Part shown: positions 42,857-51,489 of the stretch, in pieces
Position numbering within the stretch: the stretch's first letter is position 1
Layout: every line of letters starts with the position of its first letter
Origin: DASPSM01 sp036008465
GTDB lineage: Bacteria; Planctomycetota; Planctomycetia; Planctomycetales; Planctomycetaceae
NCBI GenBank assembly: GCA_036008465.1
Contig: DASYNP010000165.1
Coordinates: forward strand, 18,794 to 82,793
DNA length: 64,000 bases
Direction of reading: 5' to 3'
Notes under the pieces: model-generated
Told to the model about the DNA's origin: nothing
What the model saw: only the letters and a program-made list of their open reading frames with translations
Databases searched by the model: none
Made by a program: the position numbers and the translations under genes

Positions 42857-44977
42857 ATGACCAATCCGCAACCAGCCCCGCCTTGGAAACATTGGTGGAT
42901 CTGGTGCCTCGGCTGTATTGCCCTGGGGGGCCTGTTGCTCGTCGACTATGCGCAGCGGCAAGCCGCCCCGCCGGCTGCCTCATCGATTGGGCAGGACGGC
43001 CAGAGTTCGGACGGATCCGGACTGTCAGGAGGCGTGCCGAGTCCGCCCGTCTCCCCTAACGAACAATCCGACACGCGGGCCCGAGACCCCGCGCTCACCA
43101 CCGGCGATTCGCAGATCGACGCCTTTCTGCGCGACGAGCTGGGGCGCTGGCAGGACGAGTTTGGATTTGATAACGACGCACTGCACGCCGGTGTTCAGAG
43201 CGCGATCCACGCCTTTCGACCGTTTCTGCTATTCACTGGCGGACGAGAGTCGATTTCCGAAATCTGTCGCGAGGCTCGCGAAGAGGCCGGCCGGACCCAG
43301 CGGCGTCTGGGCCGAATCTCGCGACCGCTCGGACGCACCGGCGGCGAAGAGACGATCCGCGGCGGCGCGTTTGCGTTCAACGCGCTCGAACAAGCTGCCG
43401 CCGACTGGCTGCAGTCAAAGACCGTCGCGAACGTCGATCCGCAAGTCCCCGAAGGGGGCTGGACCACGCCCGATGAAAGTGCCGGATCGCGCACAGCGGA
43501 GGCGACGGAAATCGTGCCGAGGCTGCGAGCATCACGGGGCAACCTGGTCAACGCGGCCGGAAAAATCGTCTGGGCCGCCCGCCCCGATTTGCCGCTCACT
43601 GTCAACAGCCAGCTGGCGGCCGCCTTCCTCGAATGGGTCGACGAATTTCAGCTGTCTGAGGAGGATGTGCCCAGCCTCGCGCGTTCTGTTCTTGGTCGGT
43701 TGTTGGTTCTGCAGTCCGGACCGGGTGGCCTTCCGGCGGCCAGCCAAGCGCGAGTTGTCGCGTGCGAAGCAGGCATCAAATGGCTGCACGAGGCACGCGA
43801 TGAAGCGCGTCCGCTCTATCGCCGAACTGGCTGGGTCAATGTGCCGCAGCTTGTGCGTCTCTCGACGGAGGTCGCTGCGCGCGGGGCCGCCGCCGAAGCC
43901 AACGGTCAGTTCGCAGGCGAGAAACCTCTCGCCTCGGCGAAACGAACATCGTCCAATTTCGGCAACGGACTCATCCAGCTCGCCTCCGCGATTGCCGGTC
44001 AAGATCGCCCCGCGCTGCTCACCGCTCCGTTCGACCAGACGGCCGCCAGGACCGCGCAACAGTGGTGGGCCGACGGCCTCAAGCTCCCGATCGATCCGAC
44101 CAACTCGATCGGCATGAAGCTGGTGGTGATTCCCGCCGGCGAATTTTTTATGGGCTCGACGCCGCTGCAAGTTCACCAGATCCGTCGGGGTGATCCGTCG
44201 TTCCGAAAGGACTGGGAACGCGACGAGCAGCCGCAGCACCACGTACAGATCAGTCGCCCCTTCTTGCTCGGCGCGCACGAAGTGACCCGCGGCCAGTTCG
44301 GGGAATTTGTCCGCAGCACAAAGTACGTGACCGATGCGCAGCGCGACCACAAAGGAGGGATGGGCTTCGAGGCAGCGACCAGCGAATTCAAGCAGGACCC
44401 ACACTTCAACTGGCAGAACGCCGGTTTTGTGCAGAGCGACGATCAGCCGGTCGTCAACGTCTCCTGGAACGACGCCGTCGCCTTCTGCCAGTGGCTGAGC
44501 CGCAAGGAAAAGATCGCCTATCGGCTCCCCACCGAGGCGGAGTGGGAATACGCGTGCCGGGCCGGCACGACTACGCTCTATTCCTACGGCGACGACCCCG
44601 AGGGTCTGGCCGCCGTGGCGAACGTGGCTGATGCGGCGGCCCGCGAAAAATTCTCGAGCTGGTCGGGCATCGCGGGTCGCGACGGCCATGTCTTCACCGC
44701 GCCGGTTGGCTCATTTCAGCCCAATGCGTTCGGACTGTTCGACATGCACGGGAACGTCTGGGAATGGTGTCGCGATTGGTTCGGCGAGAGCTACTACGCG
44801 AAGTCGCCCGAGAAAGACCCGTCGGGCCCACCCACCGGCACAGTGCGCGTCTTTCGGGGTGGCAGTTGGTACGACGCAGCCAGCCTCTGCCGCTCGGCCT
44901 TCCGCTACTGGGACGTGCCGACCTATCGCGATTATTTTTTGGGCTTCCGCGTCGCCGCGGATTTGCCGACGCAGTAA
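42857..44977 (+). CDS. membrane-anchored SUMF1/FGE-domain protein
   Basis: A 706-residue protein. Residues about 12-30 form a membrane anchor (IWCLGCIALGGLLLVDYA). A long low-similarity region follows to about 410. The C-terminal 280 residues are a formylglycine-generating-enzyme-like (SUMF1) domain: NSIGMKLVVIPAGEFFMGST, PVVNVSWNDAVAFCQWLS, RLPTEAEWEYACRAGT, GNVWEWCRDW and RVFRGGSWYDAASLCRSAFR. True FGEs have two active-site cysteines in the last block; here only one is present, so it is more likely a non-FGE member, such as a binding or iron-oxidase-like enzyme, than a sulfatase activator. Ribosome site AAAGGA precedes ATG 42857. Confidence 0.9.
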   Translation: MTNPQPAPPWKHWWIWCLGCIALGGLLLVDYAQRQAAPPAASSIGQDGQSSDGSGLSGGVPSPPVSPNEQSDTRARDPALTTGDSQIDAFLRDELGRWQDEFGFDNDALHAGVQSAIHAFRPFLLFTGGRESISEICREAREEAGRTQRRLGRISRPLGRTGGEETIRGGAFAFNALEQAAADWLQSKTVANVDPQVPEGGWTTPDESAGSRTAEATEIVPRLRASRGNLVNAAGKIVWAARPDLPLTVNSQLAAAFLEWVDEFQLSEEDVPSLARSVLGRLLVLQSGPGGLPAASQARVVACEAGIKWLHEARDEARPLYRRTGWVNVPQLVRLSTEVAARGAAAEANGQFAGEKPLASAKRTSSNFGNGLIQLASAIAGQDRPALLTAPFDQTAARTAQQWWADGLKLPIDPTNSIGMKLVVIPAGEFFMGSTPLQVHQIRRGDPSFRKDWERDEQPQHHVQISRPFLLGAHEVTRGQFGEFVRSTKYVTDAQRDHKGGMGFEAATSEFKQDPHFNWQNAGFVQSDDQPVVNVSWNDAVAFCQWLSRKEKIAYRLPTEAEWEYACRAGTTTLYSYGDDPEGLAAVANVADAAAREKFSSWSGIAGRDGHVFTAPVGSFQPNAFGLFDMHGNVWEWCRDWFGESYYAKSPEKDPSGPPTGTVRVFRGGSWYDAASLCRSAFRYWDVPTYRDYFLGFRVAADLPTQ

Positions 44978-45062
44978 GTCGCTGCGATTCCAACAAACGC
45001 AAACCTTTGAATTCTTCGAGCTCTTCGCGACGCATGATCCCAACGGGAGCACAATTCCGCTT

Positions 45063-45272
45063 TCAGCGACTGTGCGAGTCCGCGGGAATTGTCCGCACCG
45101 GACCGAATCCGTCGTTCGGCCAGGTGGGAGTCAAAGGCACCGACGGCGGCGTGGCCATTGCCGTAGAAGGGCTGACAAGAACGACGCCGCTATACTCTAG
45201 CGCCTTCATCCGCGCCTCGAGATCGGAAACGCGATCGATGAGTTTCTTGAGGTCCCGTTCGGAGATCGTCAC
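45063..45272 (-). CDS. small coiled-coil protein (tentative)
   Basis: A 69-residue frame starting at GTG 45272. Residues 2-27 (SERDLKKLIDRVSDLEARMK) give a convincing heptad coiled coil with a possible oligomerisation role. The rest is Pro/Thr-rich and featureless. No good ribosome site is visible, and the family is unknown, so it is reported as possible only. Confidence 0.4.
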   Translation of the reverse strand: MTISERDLKKLIDRVSDLEARMKALEYSGVVLVSPSTAMATPPSVPLTPTWPNDGFGPVRTIPADSHSR

Positions 45273-45443
45273 GGTCTTGTCAGGTACCGCGTTCAGGGGC
45301 GCCCGGTCGGCGGCGCGCGACTAGAGTAACGTCGGCTCATACCTGTGCCTCCTGACAATGTTGGTCGTTTAAGAGCGAGGCTCTCGCGCTGCCATTTTAC
45401 CGGCGCTCGCCCGGCCGCGGAAAGGCGATTTGGCGCCGCCGAC

Positions 45444-46400
45444 TCACTGTGGAATGACGCCGTTGGCTTGGCTTTCTTCCCAGCCTTTGGGAGCCGGCAA
45501 GGGTGGTGGCGAGTATGCGGTTTGTGACGTCGCCGATTGACCCTGTCGGAAGAGTGCGGCTAACGCCAGGACATCGCCGTGGCGGGGGTCGATTGACAGC
45601 CCCTTCGATAAGAACTCTTGCACCTTGTCGGGCTGCCCGGCTTCCCAGGCCGAATACGCGATCTGGTAGCAGTCATCCGCGGAGAGTCCCGGCCGCATCT
45701 GGGCCGCCGCTGAAAGCTGCGCCGTCGCCTCCGACCAGCGGCGATCTTTCGCATAGATCTGGCCCAACACCCAATGTGCGCGGGCTTGCTCGGCCGGAGT
45801 GACGCGGTCGGAATCGACGATCCTGCGCAACAGCGGCGCTGCCTCGCTGGGCCGACCGGTGTGAACCAGCAGATTAGAAATTCGCAGCGTGGCTTCCGTC
45901 GAAGTTGGATCGCCCGCCAATAGCCGATAATAGATCGCGAGCGCGTCGTCGTCCTTGTTTCTGAATTCGGCCAGCCGCCCCTTGAGGAGTTGCGCTTCGG
46001 TGTGGGTGGGAAGCAGTCGCAAGGCCGAATCGACCAGTTCCTCGCACTCCCTGTAGCGACGCTCCTCGAACAGGATCCGCGCCAGGTCGAGATAGGCGTC
46101 GGGATCGTCCAAACCCCGCCGCATCATGTAGTGGAGATGTTTGACGGCCTCCTCGGTTTCGCCGGCCAATAACAACCCGCGCCCAATGTCGCGCTGGATT
46201 TCTGGGTCGTCGGGCGCCACGGCCGCCGCCCTCGACAACAACTGGCGAGCCTGCATGTGCTCACCGCGTTCGCAGGCTTGCCGCGCCCGTTCGGTCAGAC
46301 GGGCCGATTCTTCCGCCGATCGCCGGCTGAAAAGCGGAAGCCAGCCGCAGCCCGACGCCAGCGGAACCAGCACAACGATGGCAAGCGCGTATCGAGCCAT
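45444..46400 (-). CDS. TPR-repeat lipoprotein
   Basis: A 318-residue exported lipoprotein starting at ATG 46400 (MARYALAIVVLVPLASGCGW; lipobox LASGC). The mature part consists of about six TPR units (ARQLLSRAAAVAPDDPEIQR, EAVKHLHYMMRRGLDDPDAY, AQLLKGRLAEFRNKDDDALA and others) and ends in a Pro-rich tail. TPR lipoproteins act as scaffolds for envelope complexes; partners here are unknown. The frame continues upstream to 46463, but the lipobox fixes the start. The adjoining DUF1501 gene is divergent, about 0.4 kb away. Confidence 0.88.
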   Translation of the reverse strand: MARYALAIVVLVPLASGCGWLPLFSRRSAEESARLTERARQACERGEHMQARQLLSRAAAVAPDDPEIQRDIGRGLLLAGETEEAVKHLHYMMRRGLDDPDAYLDLARILFEERRYRECEELVDSALRLLPTHTEAQLLKGRLAEFRNKDDDALAIYYRLLAGDPTSTEATLRISNLLVHTGRPSEAAPLLRRIVDSDRVTPAEQARAHWVLGQIYAKDRRWSEATAQLSAAAQMRPGLSADDCYQIAYSAWEAGQPDKVQEFLSKGLSIDPRHGDVLALAALFRQGQSATSQTAYSPPPLPAPKGWEESQANGVIPQ

Positions 46401-46834
46401 TTGCCCGCGATTCGCGAAGAGCACAATTTCTGCGCGCGAGGGCTCCGCACGGCGAAAGCCCACGTGCCGAGAGGGAAATGGAAAATCAGTCGGGAGAGGG
46501 GAGATCGAAGTCAGAGATTGCGTCGATGAAGGGAGCGGGATCGTACCAATCGTCCACCGCTACCGGAAGGCCAGCCGTGACAAGGCTTAAAGTCGGCCGC
46601 GGCCGGCATTGAAATTGCGCCAAATGGTAGTCGAGCCGATGCTGGCACATCATCGCATAATTGACAACTGATGCGTTTTTTGAGTACCCTATTCTTGGAT
46701 TGGTCTATCTTGCGATGCTGTAACTTCAGCGCGCAGTTTGCGTTTAGTTGCCCAACCCCGTTGCCCTTCGGTGCGACGCTTGGCCAAGTTTTCCCGCCCC
46801 TGCCTCCGCCCCTTTGACCGCGAGGAGACGCGTC
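46401..46834. other. divergent intergenic region
   Basis: This stretch separates the leftward TPR lipoprotein gene from the rightward DUF1501 gene. It is less GC-rich around 46640-46720 than its surroundings. No gene is supported: the frame opening at 46748 is the non-conserved extension of the DUF1501 gene. A candidate promoter is listed separately. Confidence 0.5.
46661..46690 (+). promoter_or_regulatory. candidate sigma-70-type promoter for the DUF1501 gene
   Basis: A perfect -35 TTGACA (46661-46666) is followed after 18 bp by TACCCT (46685-46690), a fair -10 match. It lies about 145 bp upstream of the chosen start codon in the AT-richest part of the region. Planctomycete promoters are poorly defined, so this is tentative. 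Confidence 0.35.
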
Positions 46835-48301
46835 ATGCTGGTTATCCCCGGACAGTACGGCAAGGACACCTGCGACGGCTACAGTCGTCGCGAGCTGCTG
46901 CGGGTCGGCGGCTCGGCCCTGTTCGGCCTGAGCCTGCCCAGCATGCTGAAAGCGAAATCGGCCCAGGCGGCGACTTCCATCGACGGCGGAGCCGGAGCGG
47001 GATTCGGTAAGGCGAAGTCGGTGATTTTGCTCTACCTCCAGGGAGGCCCGAGCCACCTCGACTTGTGGGACCCGAAGACCGACGTTCCCGACAACGTGAA
47101 AAGCGTCTTCAAGCCGATCAACACAAAGCTTCCCGGCATTTCATTCACCGAGGTGCTGCCCAAGCTGGCGAAAGTGAACGACAAGTTCACGATGATCCGC
47201 TCGATGAGCTATACGCCGATCGGGTTGTTCAACCACACAGCGGCCATCTACCAAATGCTCACGGGCTACACGGCCGACAACGTGAGCCCCTCGGGCCAGC
47301 TCGAGCCACCGAGCCCGAAGGATTTCCCCAACTTCGGCTGCAACATCATCAAGCAGCGGCCGCCCGATGTGCCGATGCTCCCCTACGTGATGATGCCTCG
47401 GCCGCTGCAGGAAAGTAACGTCATCGGCAAGGCGGGGACGGCCGGCTTCCTGGGCCGTGCGTACGACCCGTACTACCTCTATCCGCCCGGCGACGATCTC
47501 GATATGGCCAAGATGGACCACATCAGCATCGACGACCTGGTGCTTCGCAAGGACGTTCCGTTAGCACGACTCGAGCGAAGGGCCCATCTCCGCGACATGG
47601 TGAATTCGAGCCTGCGCGATCTCGATCAGGCCGTGAAGAGCTACGCTCTCGACCAATACTATGACAAGGCTCTGAGCCTGGTGCTGTCAGGCCGCGCTCG
47701 CGACGCCTTCAACCTCAAGGCCGAAAAGACGGAAACCCAGGAGCGATACGGCCGCAACACGTTCGGTCAGTGCTGCCTGTTGGCCCGTCGATTGGTCGAG
47801 GCCGGCACGCGAGTGGTCGAAGTGAACTGGCCGAAGGTCGCCAACTCTGACCGTCACTCCTGGGATGTGCACGTCGGTCTTTCCGAGCGGATGAAGAACG
47901 AGAACTCCCCTATGCTCGACGGGGGTCTTTCGGCACTCATCTCTGATCTCGACGAGCGCGGCCTGCTCAAGGAAACGCTCGTTGTCGCGGTCGGAGAATT
48001 CGGCCGCAGTCCGAAGCGCGGCGTGAGCACGTCGGGCAACGCCAACACCGACGACGGCCGCGACCACTGGCCCTATTGCTATACGGCCGTGGTTGCGGGC
48101 GCGGGAGTCAAGCGGGGCTTTGTCTACGGCAAATCTGATAAAACCGCTTCCGCCCCAGTCGAGAACCCGGTCCATCCAATGGAGCTGCTGGCGACGATCT
48201 ACCACAGCGTGGGCCTTGTGCCGCGGCAGACGATTTACAACCACCTCAATCAACCGCGCGAAATGGTGAAGGCCGATCCCGTCATGGGGATTTTGGCCTG
48301 A
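46835..48301 (+). CDS. Tat-exported DUF1501 protein
   Basis: A 488-residue protein of the DUF1501 family, a sulfatase/alkaline-phosphatase-like fold abundant in planctomycetes and usually of unknown substrate. The N-terminus has a twin-arginine signal (SRRELLRVGGSALFGLSLPS) indicating export of the folded protein. The fold's start is AKSVILLYLQGGPSHLDLWD, with the FNHTAAIYQMLTG block after it. The Gly/His-rich late motifs are VAVGEFGRSPKRG and GRDHWPYCYTAVVAG. The start at ATG 46835 follows GAGGAG. DUF1501 genes often pair with a DUF1553/DUF1549 cytochrome gene, but none is adjacent here. Confidence 0.9.
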   Translation: MLVIPGQYGKDTCDGYSRRELLRVGGSALFGLSLPSMLKAKSAQAATSIDGGAGAGFGKAKSVILLYLQGGPSHLDLWDPKTDVPDNVKSVFKPINTKLPGISFTEVLPKLAKVNDKFTMIRSMSYTPIGLFNHTAAIYQMLTGYTADNVSPSGQLEPPSPKDFPNFGCNIIKQRPPDVPMLPYVMMPRPLQESNVIGKAGTAGFLGRAYDPYYLYPPGDDLDMAKMDHISIDDLVLRKDVPLARLERRAHLRDMVNSSLRDLDQAVKSYALDQYYDKALSLVLSGRARDAFNLKAEKTETQERYGRNTFGQCCLLARRLVEAGTRVVEVNWPKVANSDRHSWDVHVGLSERMKNENSPMLDGGLSALISDLDERGLLKETLVVAVGEFGRSPKRGVSTSGNANTDDGRDHWPYCYTAVVAGAGVKRGFVYGKSDKTASAPVENPVHPMELLATIYHSVGLVPRQTIYNHLNQPREMVKADPVMGILA

Positions 48302-48312
48302 CCAACGACTCT

Positions 48313-48415
48313 TGGTGCCACTGGCGGGAGCTTTGGCCCGCCAGTGTCTTCTTGTTGAAGAGCATGGTTGGTGGAAGAGCACTGGCGGCTCAAAGCCGCC
48401 GCCAGTGGCACCCAA
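48313..48415. repeat. double-hairpin inverted repeat between convergent genes
   Basis: The outer ends TTGGTGCCACTGGCGG and CCGCCAGTGGCACCCAA are inverted repeats, and each half also forms its own hairpin (CACTGGCGG with CCGCCAGTG). It fills the gap between the DUF1501 stop and the convergent cysteine-desulfurase stop, so it could end transcription from both sides, though no T-tracts are present. A related fragment is at 50774-50802. Confidence 0.7.
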
Positions 48416-48424
48416 ACACCCTTG

Positions 48425-49576
48425 TCAAGTTGCGATGGCGCGAAGTGCGGCGCCAGCGGCTTCAATCTCGGCTGCCGTCGTAAGGGGCCCGACGCTCATA
48501 CGCAGCGTTCCGCCCTTTTCCAAGGTGCCCAGGCAGCGATGCATGCCCGGGGCACAGTGCAGGCCGGCGCGAGTTTCGATGCCGAACGAACCGTCCAGCA
48601 CGGTCGCCAACTCCTGCGGCTCGAATCCGTCGAGCGTGATGCTTACAACGCCGACGCGATCCTCGACTGACTGCGGGCCGTAGATTCGCAGTCCCTTGAT
48701 CGGAGCCAGCGCCGTAACCAGCTGCTCCGTGAGCGCACGCTCGTGCCGACAAAGTTCGGCAATCGTTCGCTCCTCAATCCAGGCGAGGGCCGCTTCGAGT
48801 CCGAACAGGCCGTGGACGTTGTGATTGCCGCACTCGTATTTGTCTGGCAGTCGGGCGGGCTGGACGTCGTCTTCGCTATTGGAGCCCGTGCCCCCTTGGC
48901 GAACGCTTTGAAGCTGTTCTTCAACTCCCGGCGCCACGTACAGAATGCCGGTCCCGAGCGGGCCGAGCAGCCCTTTATGACCGGGAGCAGCCAGCAGGTC
49001 GATCGGCGAGCGCGAAACATCGATCGGCAAGTGCCCCGCGGATTGCGCTGCATCTACGAGAAAGAACGCGCCAGCCTCGCGGGCCAGCTCACCCACGGAA
49101 TCGATCGGCTGGATCGTTCCGGTCACATTCGAAGCGTGGACGAGCGCGACCAGCCGCGTGTTGTCGCGGAGCGCGCGATTCACCTCGTCGGGATTGACGC
49201 GTCCCTCAAGGTCGCCTGGAACGTACGAGACTTCCACGCCACGCTCGCGCAGGTTTCGCAGCGGCCGCAGCACTGAGTTATGCTCGATTGCAGACGTGAC
49301 GACGTGGTCGCCGGGGCGCAAGAGGCCGTGCAGTGCCAGGTTCAGACTGTCGGTGCCGTTAAACGTGAAGATGATCCGCTCGGATTGCTTTGCTCCGAGC
49401 AATCGGGCCGCGCGTTCTCGGCAGCGCGCGACGACCTCGTGCACACGGAGCGCCGCGCGGGTGGCGCTGCGTCCCTCGGCCGCGCCTTCGACCCGCAGCG
49501 CTCGTTCGACGGCCTCAATCACCCCGGGAGGTTTCGGATAGCTGGTCGCGGCGTTGTCGAGATAAATGCGCTGCAC
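48425..49576 (-). CDS. cysteine desulfurase-like class V aminotransferase
   Basis: A PLP enzyme of about 383 residues that takes sulfur from cysteine and passes it on as a persulfide. It starts with VQRIYLDNAATSYPKPPGV, the usual opening. The PLP lysine is in LLAAPGHKGLLGPLGTG, and cofactor contacts are in SAIEHNSVLRP and LVDAAQSAG. The sulfur-carrying loop Cys is probably in ETRAGLHCAPGMHRCLG. The frame is open to 49609, but those codons lie in a repeat element, so GTG 49576 is preferred. It is the last gene on the strand after moaA, making it a candidate sulfur donor for MoaD. Confidence 0.92.
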   Translation of the reverse strand: MQRIYLDNAATSYPKPPGVIEAVERALRVEGAAEGRSATRAALRVHEVVARCRERAARLLGAKQSERIIFTFNGTDSLNLALHGLLRPGDHVVTSAIEHNSVLRPLRNLRERGVEVSYVPGDLEGRVNPDEVNRALRDNTRLVALVHASNVTGTIQPIDSVGELAREAGAFFLVDAAQSAGHLPIDVSRSPIDLLAAPGHKGLLGPLGTGILYVAPGVEEQLQSVRQGGTGSNSEDDVQPARLPDKYECGNHNVHGLFGLEAALAWIEERTIAELCRHERALTEQLVTALAPIKGLRIYGPQSVEDRVGVVSITLDGFEPQELATVLDGSFGIETRAGLHCAPGMHRCLGTLEKGGTLRMSVGPLTTAAEIEAAGAALRAIAT

Positions 49577-49593
49577 GGAGCGGTTGCCGAATT

Positions 49594-49737
49594 GAAGCAC
49601 GAAGCCCAAAGGAAATGACCAAATCCGAATGAGGAATGAATGCTCAAATGACTCAAGCCCGAAGGAAAACCTCTCCCATTAGTACTTCTAGCTTCGTGCT
49701 TCTTTCGTCATTCGTGCTTAGTCATTCGGGCTTCTCA
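49594..49737. repeat. inverted-repeat element, copy 2
   Basis: This is related to the element at 31697: the same building blocks (GAAGCACGAAGCCC, AAATCCGAATGA, GCTTCGTGCTTC, TCATTCGTGCTT, GTCATTCGGGCTTC) occur in the same order. It sits between moaA and the cysteine-desulfurase gene and reaches into the upstream reading-frame extension of the latter. Confidence 0.75.
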
Positions 49738-49741
49738 GACC

Positions 49742-50752
49742 CTAGCCGCCAATCGAGTACATGGGCCGGGCCGGCTGGATGAAGCGGGCCGTGTTGATCT
49801 CGTGCCCTTCCTTCTTGCCGGCGATCGACCGGCGGACTGCGGCCTCGATTTCCTGGTCGGTCCCGCCCCCCCGCAGGATCGCCCGGATGTCGGTCTCCTC
49901 GAGGCTGAACAGGCAATTGCGGATCTGGCCGTCAGCCGTCAGTCGGAAGCGGTTGCAGTCCATACAAAACGGCTGGCTGACGGAGGCGATGAAGCCAATC
50001 CGACCGAGTCCGTCCGCAAACCGAAACTCGGTAGCGGGAGCACCCGGGTCCGGTCGGCCGCAGGCGACGAGCGGCATGATCTCGCGGGAGAGCGTGTCGA
50101 TGATCTCGTGCGCGAACAGCACCTTGTCCCGCTGCCAGGCACAGTCGGCATCGAGCGGCATGTATTCAATGAACCGCATTTCGACGCCGGTCTCGCGCGC
50201 GAAATGTCCGAAGGGGACGATCTCGTCCTCGGTCAGTCCACGGACCGACACGGCGTTGACCTTCACCGGATGAAAGCCGATTTGCTGAGCGACGCGAATT
50301 CCGGCGATCACTTTTTCATAGCCGTCCCGACGTGTGATCTGTTTGAACTTGACCGGACTGAGCGCGTCGAGGCTGACGTTGAGCCGACGCAAGCCGGCAT
50401 CCCACAGGTCGGCCGCCTGCTCGGCGAGGAGAATGCCATTGGTCGTCACGCCGACGTCGCGGATTCCCGGAATGGGCGCAATCTTGGAGACCAGTTTGTG
50501 CAGCTCGCGGCGGACGAGCGGCTCGCCCCCAGTGAGCCGCACTTTGTTGACCCCAAGGCCGGCCATGACGCGGACGAAACGCTCGATCTCCTCAAAGGTG
50601 AGTAGCTCGCGGCGGTCCATGAACTGAACGTCTTCGGCCGGCATGCAGTAGAAGCAGCGGATGTTGCAACGGTCGGTCACGCTGATCCGCAAATTTGTGT
50701 GCACGCGGCCGAAGCCGTCGACGAGCGGAGCCGGGCGAGGCGCGTCAATCAC
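49742..50752 (-). CDS. moaA: GTP 3',8-cyclase (molybdopterin synthesis)
   Basis: A 336-residue radical SAM enzyme that rearranges GTP in the first step of molybdopterin synthesis. The N-terminal cluster motif is C-N-I-R-C-F-Y-C (TDRCNIRCFYCMPAED). GGEPLVR binds SAM. The C-terminal cluster cysteines are in FCMDCNRFRLTADGQIRNCL. GTG 50752 overlaps the moaE stop (GTGA) and begins just before the conserved region, so it is preferred over the ATG at 50845. The usual C-terminal Gly-Gly, needed for activity with MoaC, is present (MYSIGG). A moaC gene is not in the window. Confidence 0.95.
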   Translation of the reverse strand: MIDAPRPAPLVDGFGRVHTNLRISVTDRCNIRCFYCMPAEDVQFMDRRELLTFEEIERFVRVMAGLGVNKVRLTGGEPLVRRELHKLVSKIAPIPGIRDVGVTTNGILLAEQAADLWDAGLRRLNVSLDALSPVKFKQITRRDGYEKVIAGIRVAQQIGFHPVKVNAVSVRGLTEDEIVPFGHFARETGVEMRFIEYMPLDADCAWQRDKVLFAHEIIDTLSREIMPLVACGRPDPGAPATEFRFADGLGRIGFIASVSQPFCMDCNRFRLTADGQIRNCLFSLEETDIRAILRGGGTDQEIEAAVRRSIAGKKEGHEINTARFIQPARPMYSIGG

Positions 50753-51237
50753 GGCGTCGCCCCCCGAACCGCGGGTGGCACCGGCGGCTTGTCCGCCAGT
50801 GGATTTGATTTGCATCCCGACGATTCCAGGCCGGGGTGGACCCATTCGGTCGTGCCGTCGTGCCAGTTCTCTTTTTTCCAGATCGGCACGGTCTGCTTGA
50901 GCGTGTCGATGAGGTACCGCGCGGCCTCAAACGCCTCGACCCGATGCGGCGAGCTGACGGCAACCGCCACGCTCACGTCGCCCAATTCCAACCGCCCCAG
51001 CCGGTGTACGATGGCTACGCGGTCGAGAGGCCAGCGCCGACGGGCTTCCGCCTCGATCTCGGCCAGTTTTGATTCGGCCATCGGGCCAAAGGCTTCGTAA
51101 TCGAGGGCGGTGGTTCGGCGACCGTTGGTCATCTCGCGGACTGTTCCCAGAAAGAGCACGACTGCCCCACTATCTGTCGAGCGGACCGACTCTGTCAGTG
51201 CGGCGTAGTCGATCGGCTCTTCGGTAAGGCGCTGCAT
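50749..51237 (-). CDS. moaE: molybdopterin synthase catalytic subunit
   Basis: A 162-residue subunit that, with MoaD, inserts the dithiolene sulfurs into precursor Z. The family core is GAVVLFLGTVREMTNGRRTT, LDYEAFGPMAESKLAEIEAE, VAIVHRLGRLELGDVSVAVA and SPHRVEAFEAARYLIDTLKQ, ending with VPIWKKENWHDGTTEWV, which holds the catalytic lysine. The last 20 or so residues (LADKPPVPPAVRGATP) are encoded by an intergenic-type repeat and are unlike other MoaE tails. It is placed between moaD (6-bp gap) and moaA (4-bp overlap), clearly one operon. Confidence 0.95.
   Translation of the reverse strand: MQRLTEEPIDYAALTESVRSTDSGAVVLFLGTVREMTNGRRTTALDYEAFGPMAESKLAEIEAEARRRWPLDRVAIVHRLGRLELGDVSVAVAVSSPHRVEAFEAARYLIDTLKQTVPIWKKENWHDGTTEWVHPGLESSGCKSNPLADKPPVPPAVRGATP
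50774..50802. repeat. palindromic repeat fragment inside the moaE 3' end
   Basis: This GGTGGCACCGGCGG...CCGCCAGTGG stretch resembles one half of the double hairpin at 48313-48415 and lies inside the moaE coding region. It encodes most of the odd Pro-rich tail of MoaE. Confidence 0.6.
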
Positions 51238-51243
51238 CGAGGG

Positions 51244-51489
51244 TTATCCGCCGCTCACGGGAGGAAAGCAAGCGACCTCTGCGTTTGGGGACAAGAGCAC
51301 GCGGTCGTCGGCGTATTCGGTCCCCACTGCGACGAGCAGACACGGGACCAGGGCCCGCAGGTTCGGGGAGCGGACGGCCAGGGCAGCTCGCAAGTCGGCG
51401 ACACGTGCCCCGGCCGGCAGCTCAACCGTCACGCATTCGGCGCCGGCCGCGTCGCGGGCCCGTGCGAAAAGCCGCACATCCAATTTCAT
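51244..51489 (-). CDS. moaD: molybdopterin synthase sulfur-carrier subunit
   Basis: An 81-residue ubiquitin-fold protein that carries the thiocarboxylate sulfur for molybdopterin synthesis. It starts MKLDVRLFARARDAAGAECV and ends in the essential Gly-Gly (CFPPVSGG). Its ATG overlaps the stop of the FAD/Fe-S gene (ATGA at 51486-51489), so translation is coupled. The frame extends upstream to 51630 only because the neighbouring gene's DNA happens to be open. An adenylating enzyme (MoeB) is not in the window. Confidence 0.95.
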   Translation of the reverse strand: MKLDVRLFARARDAAGAECVTVELPAGARVADLRAALAVRSPNLRALVPCLLVAVGTEYADDRVLLSPNAEVACFPPVSGG

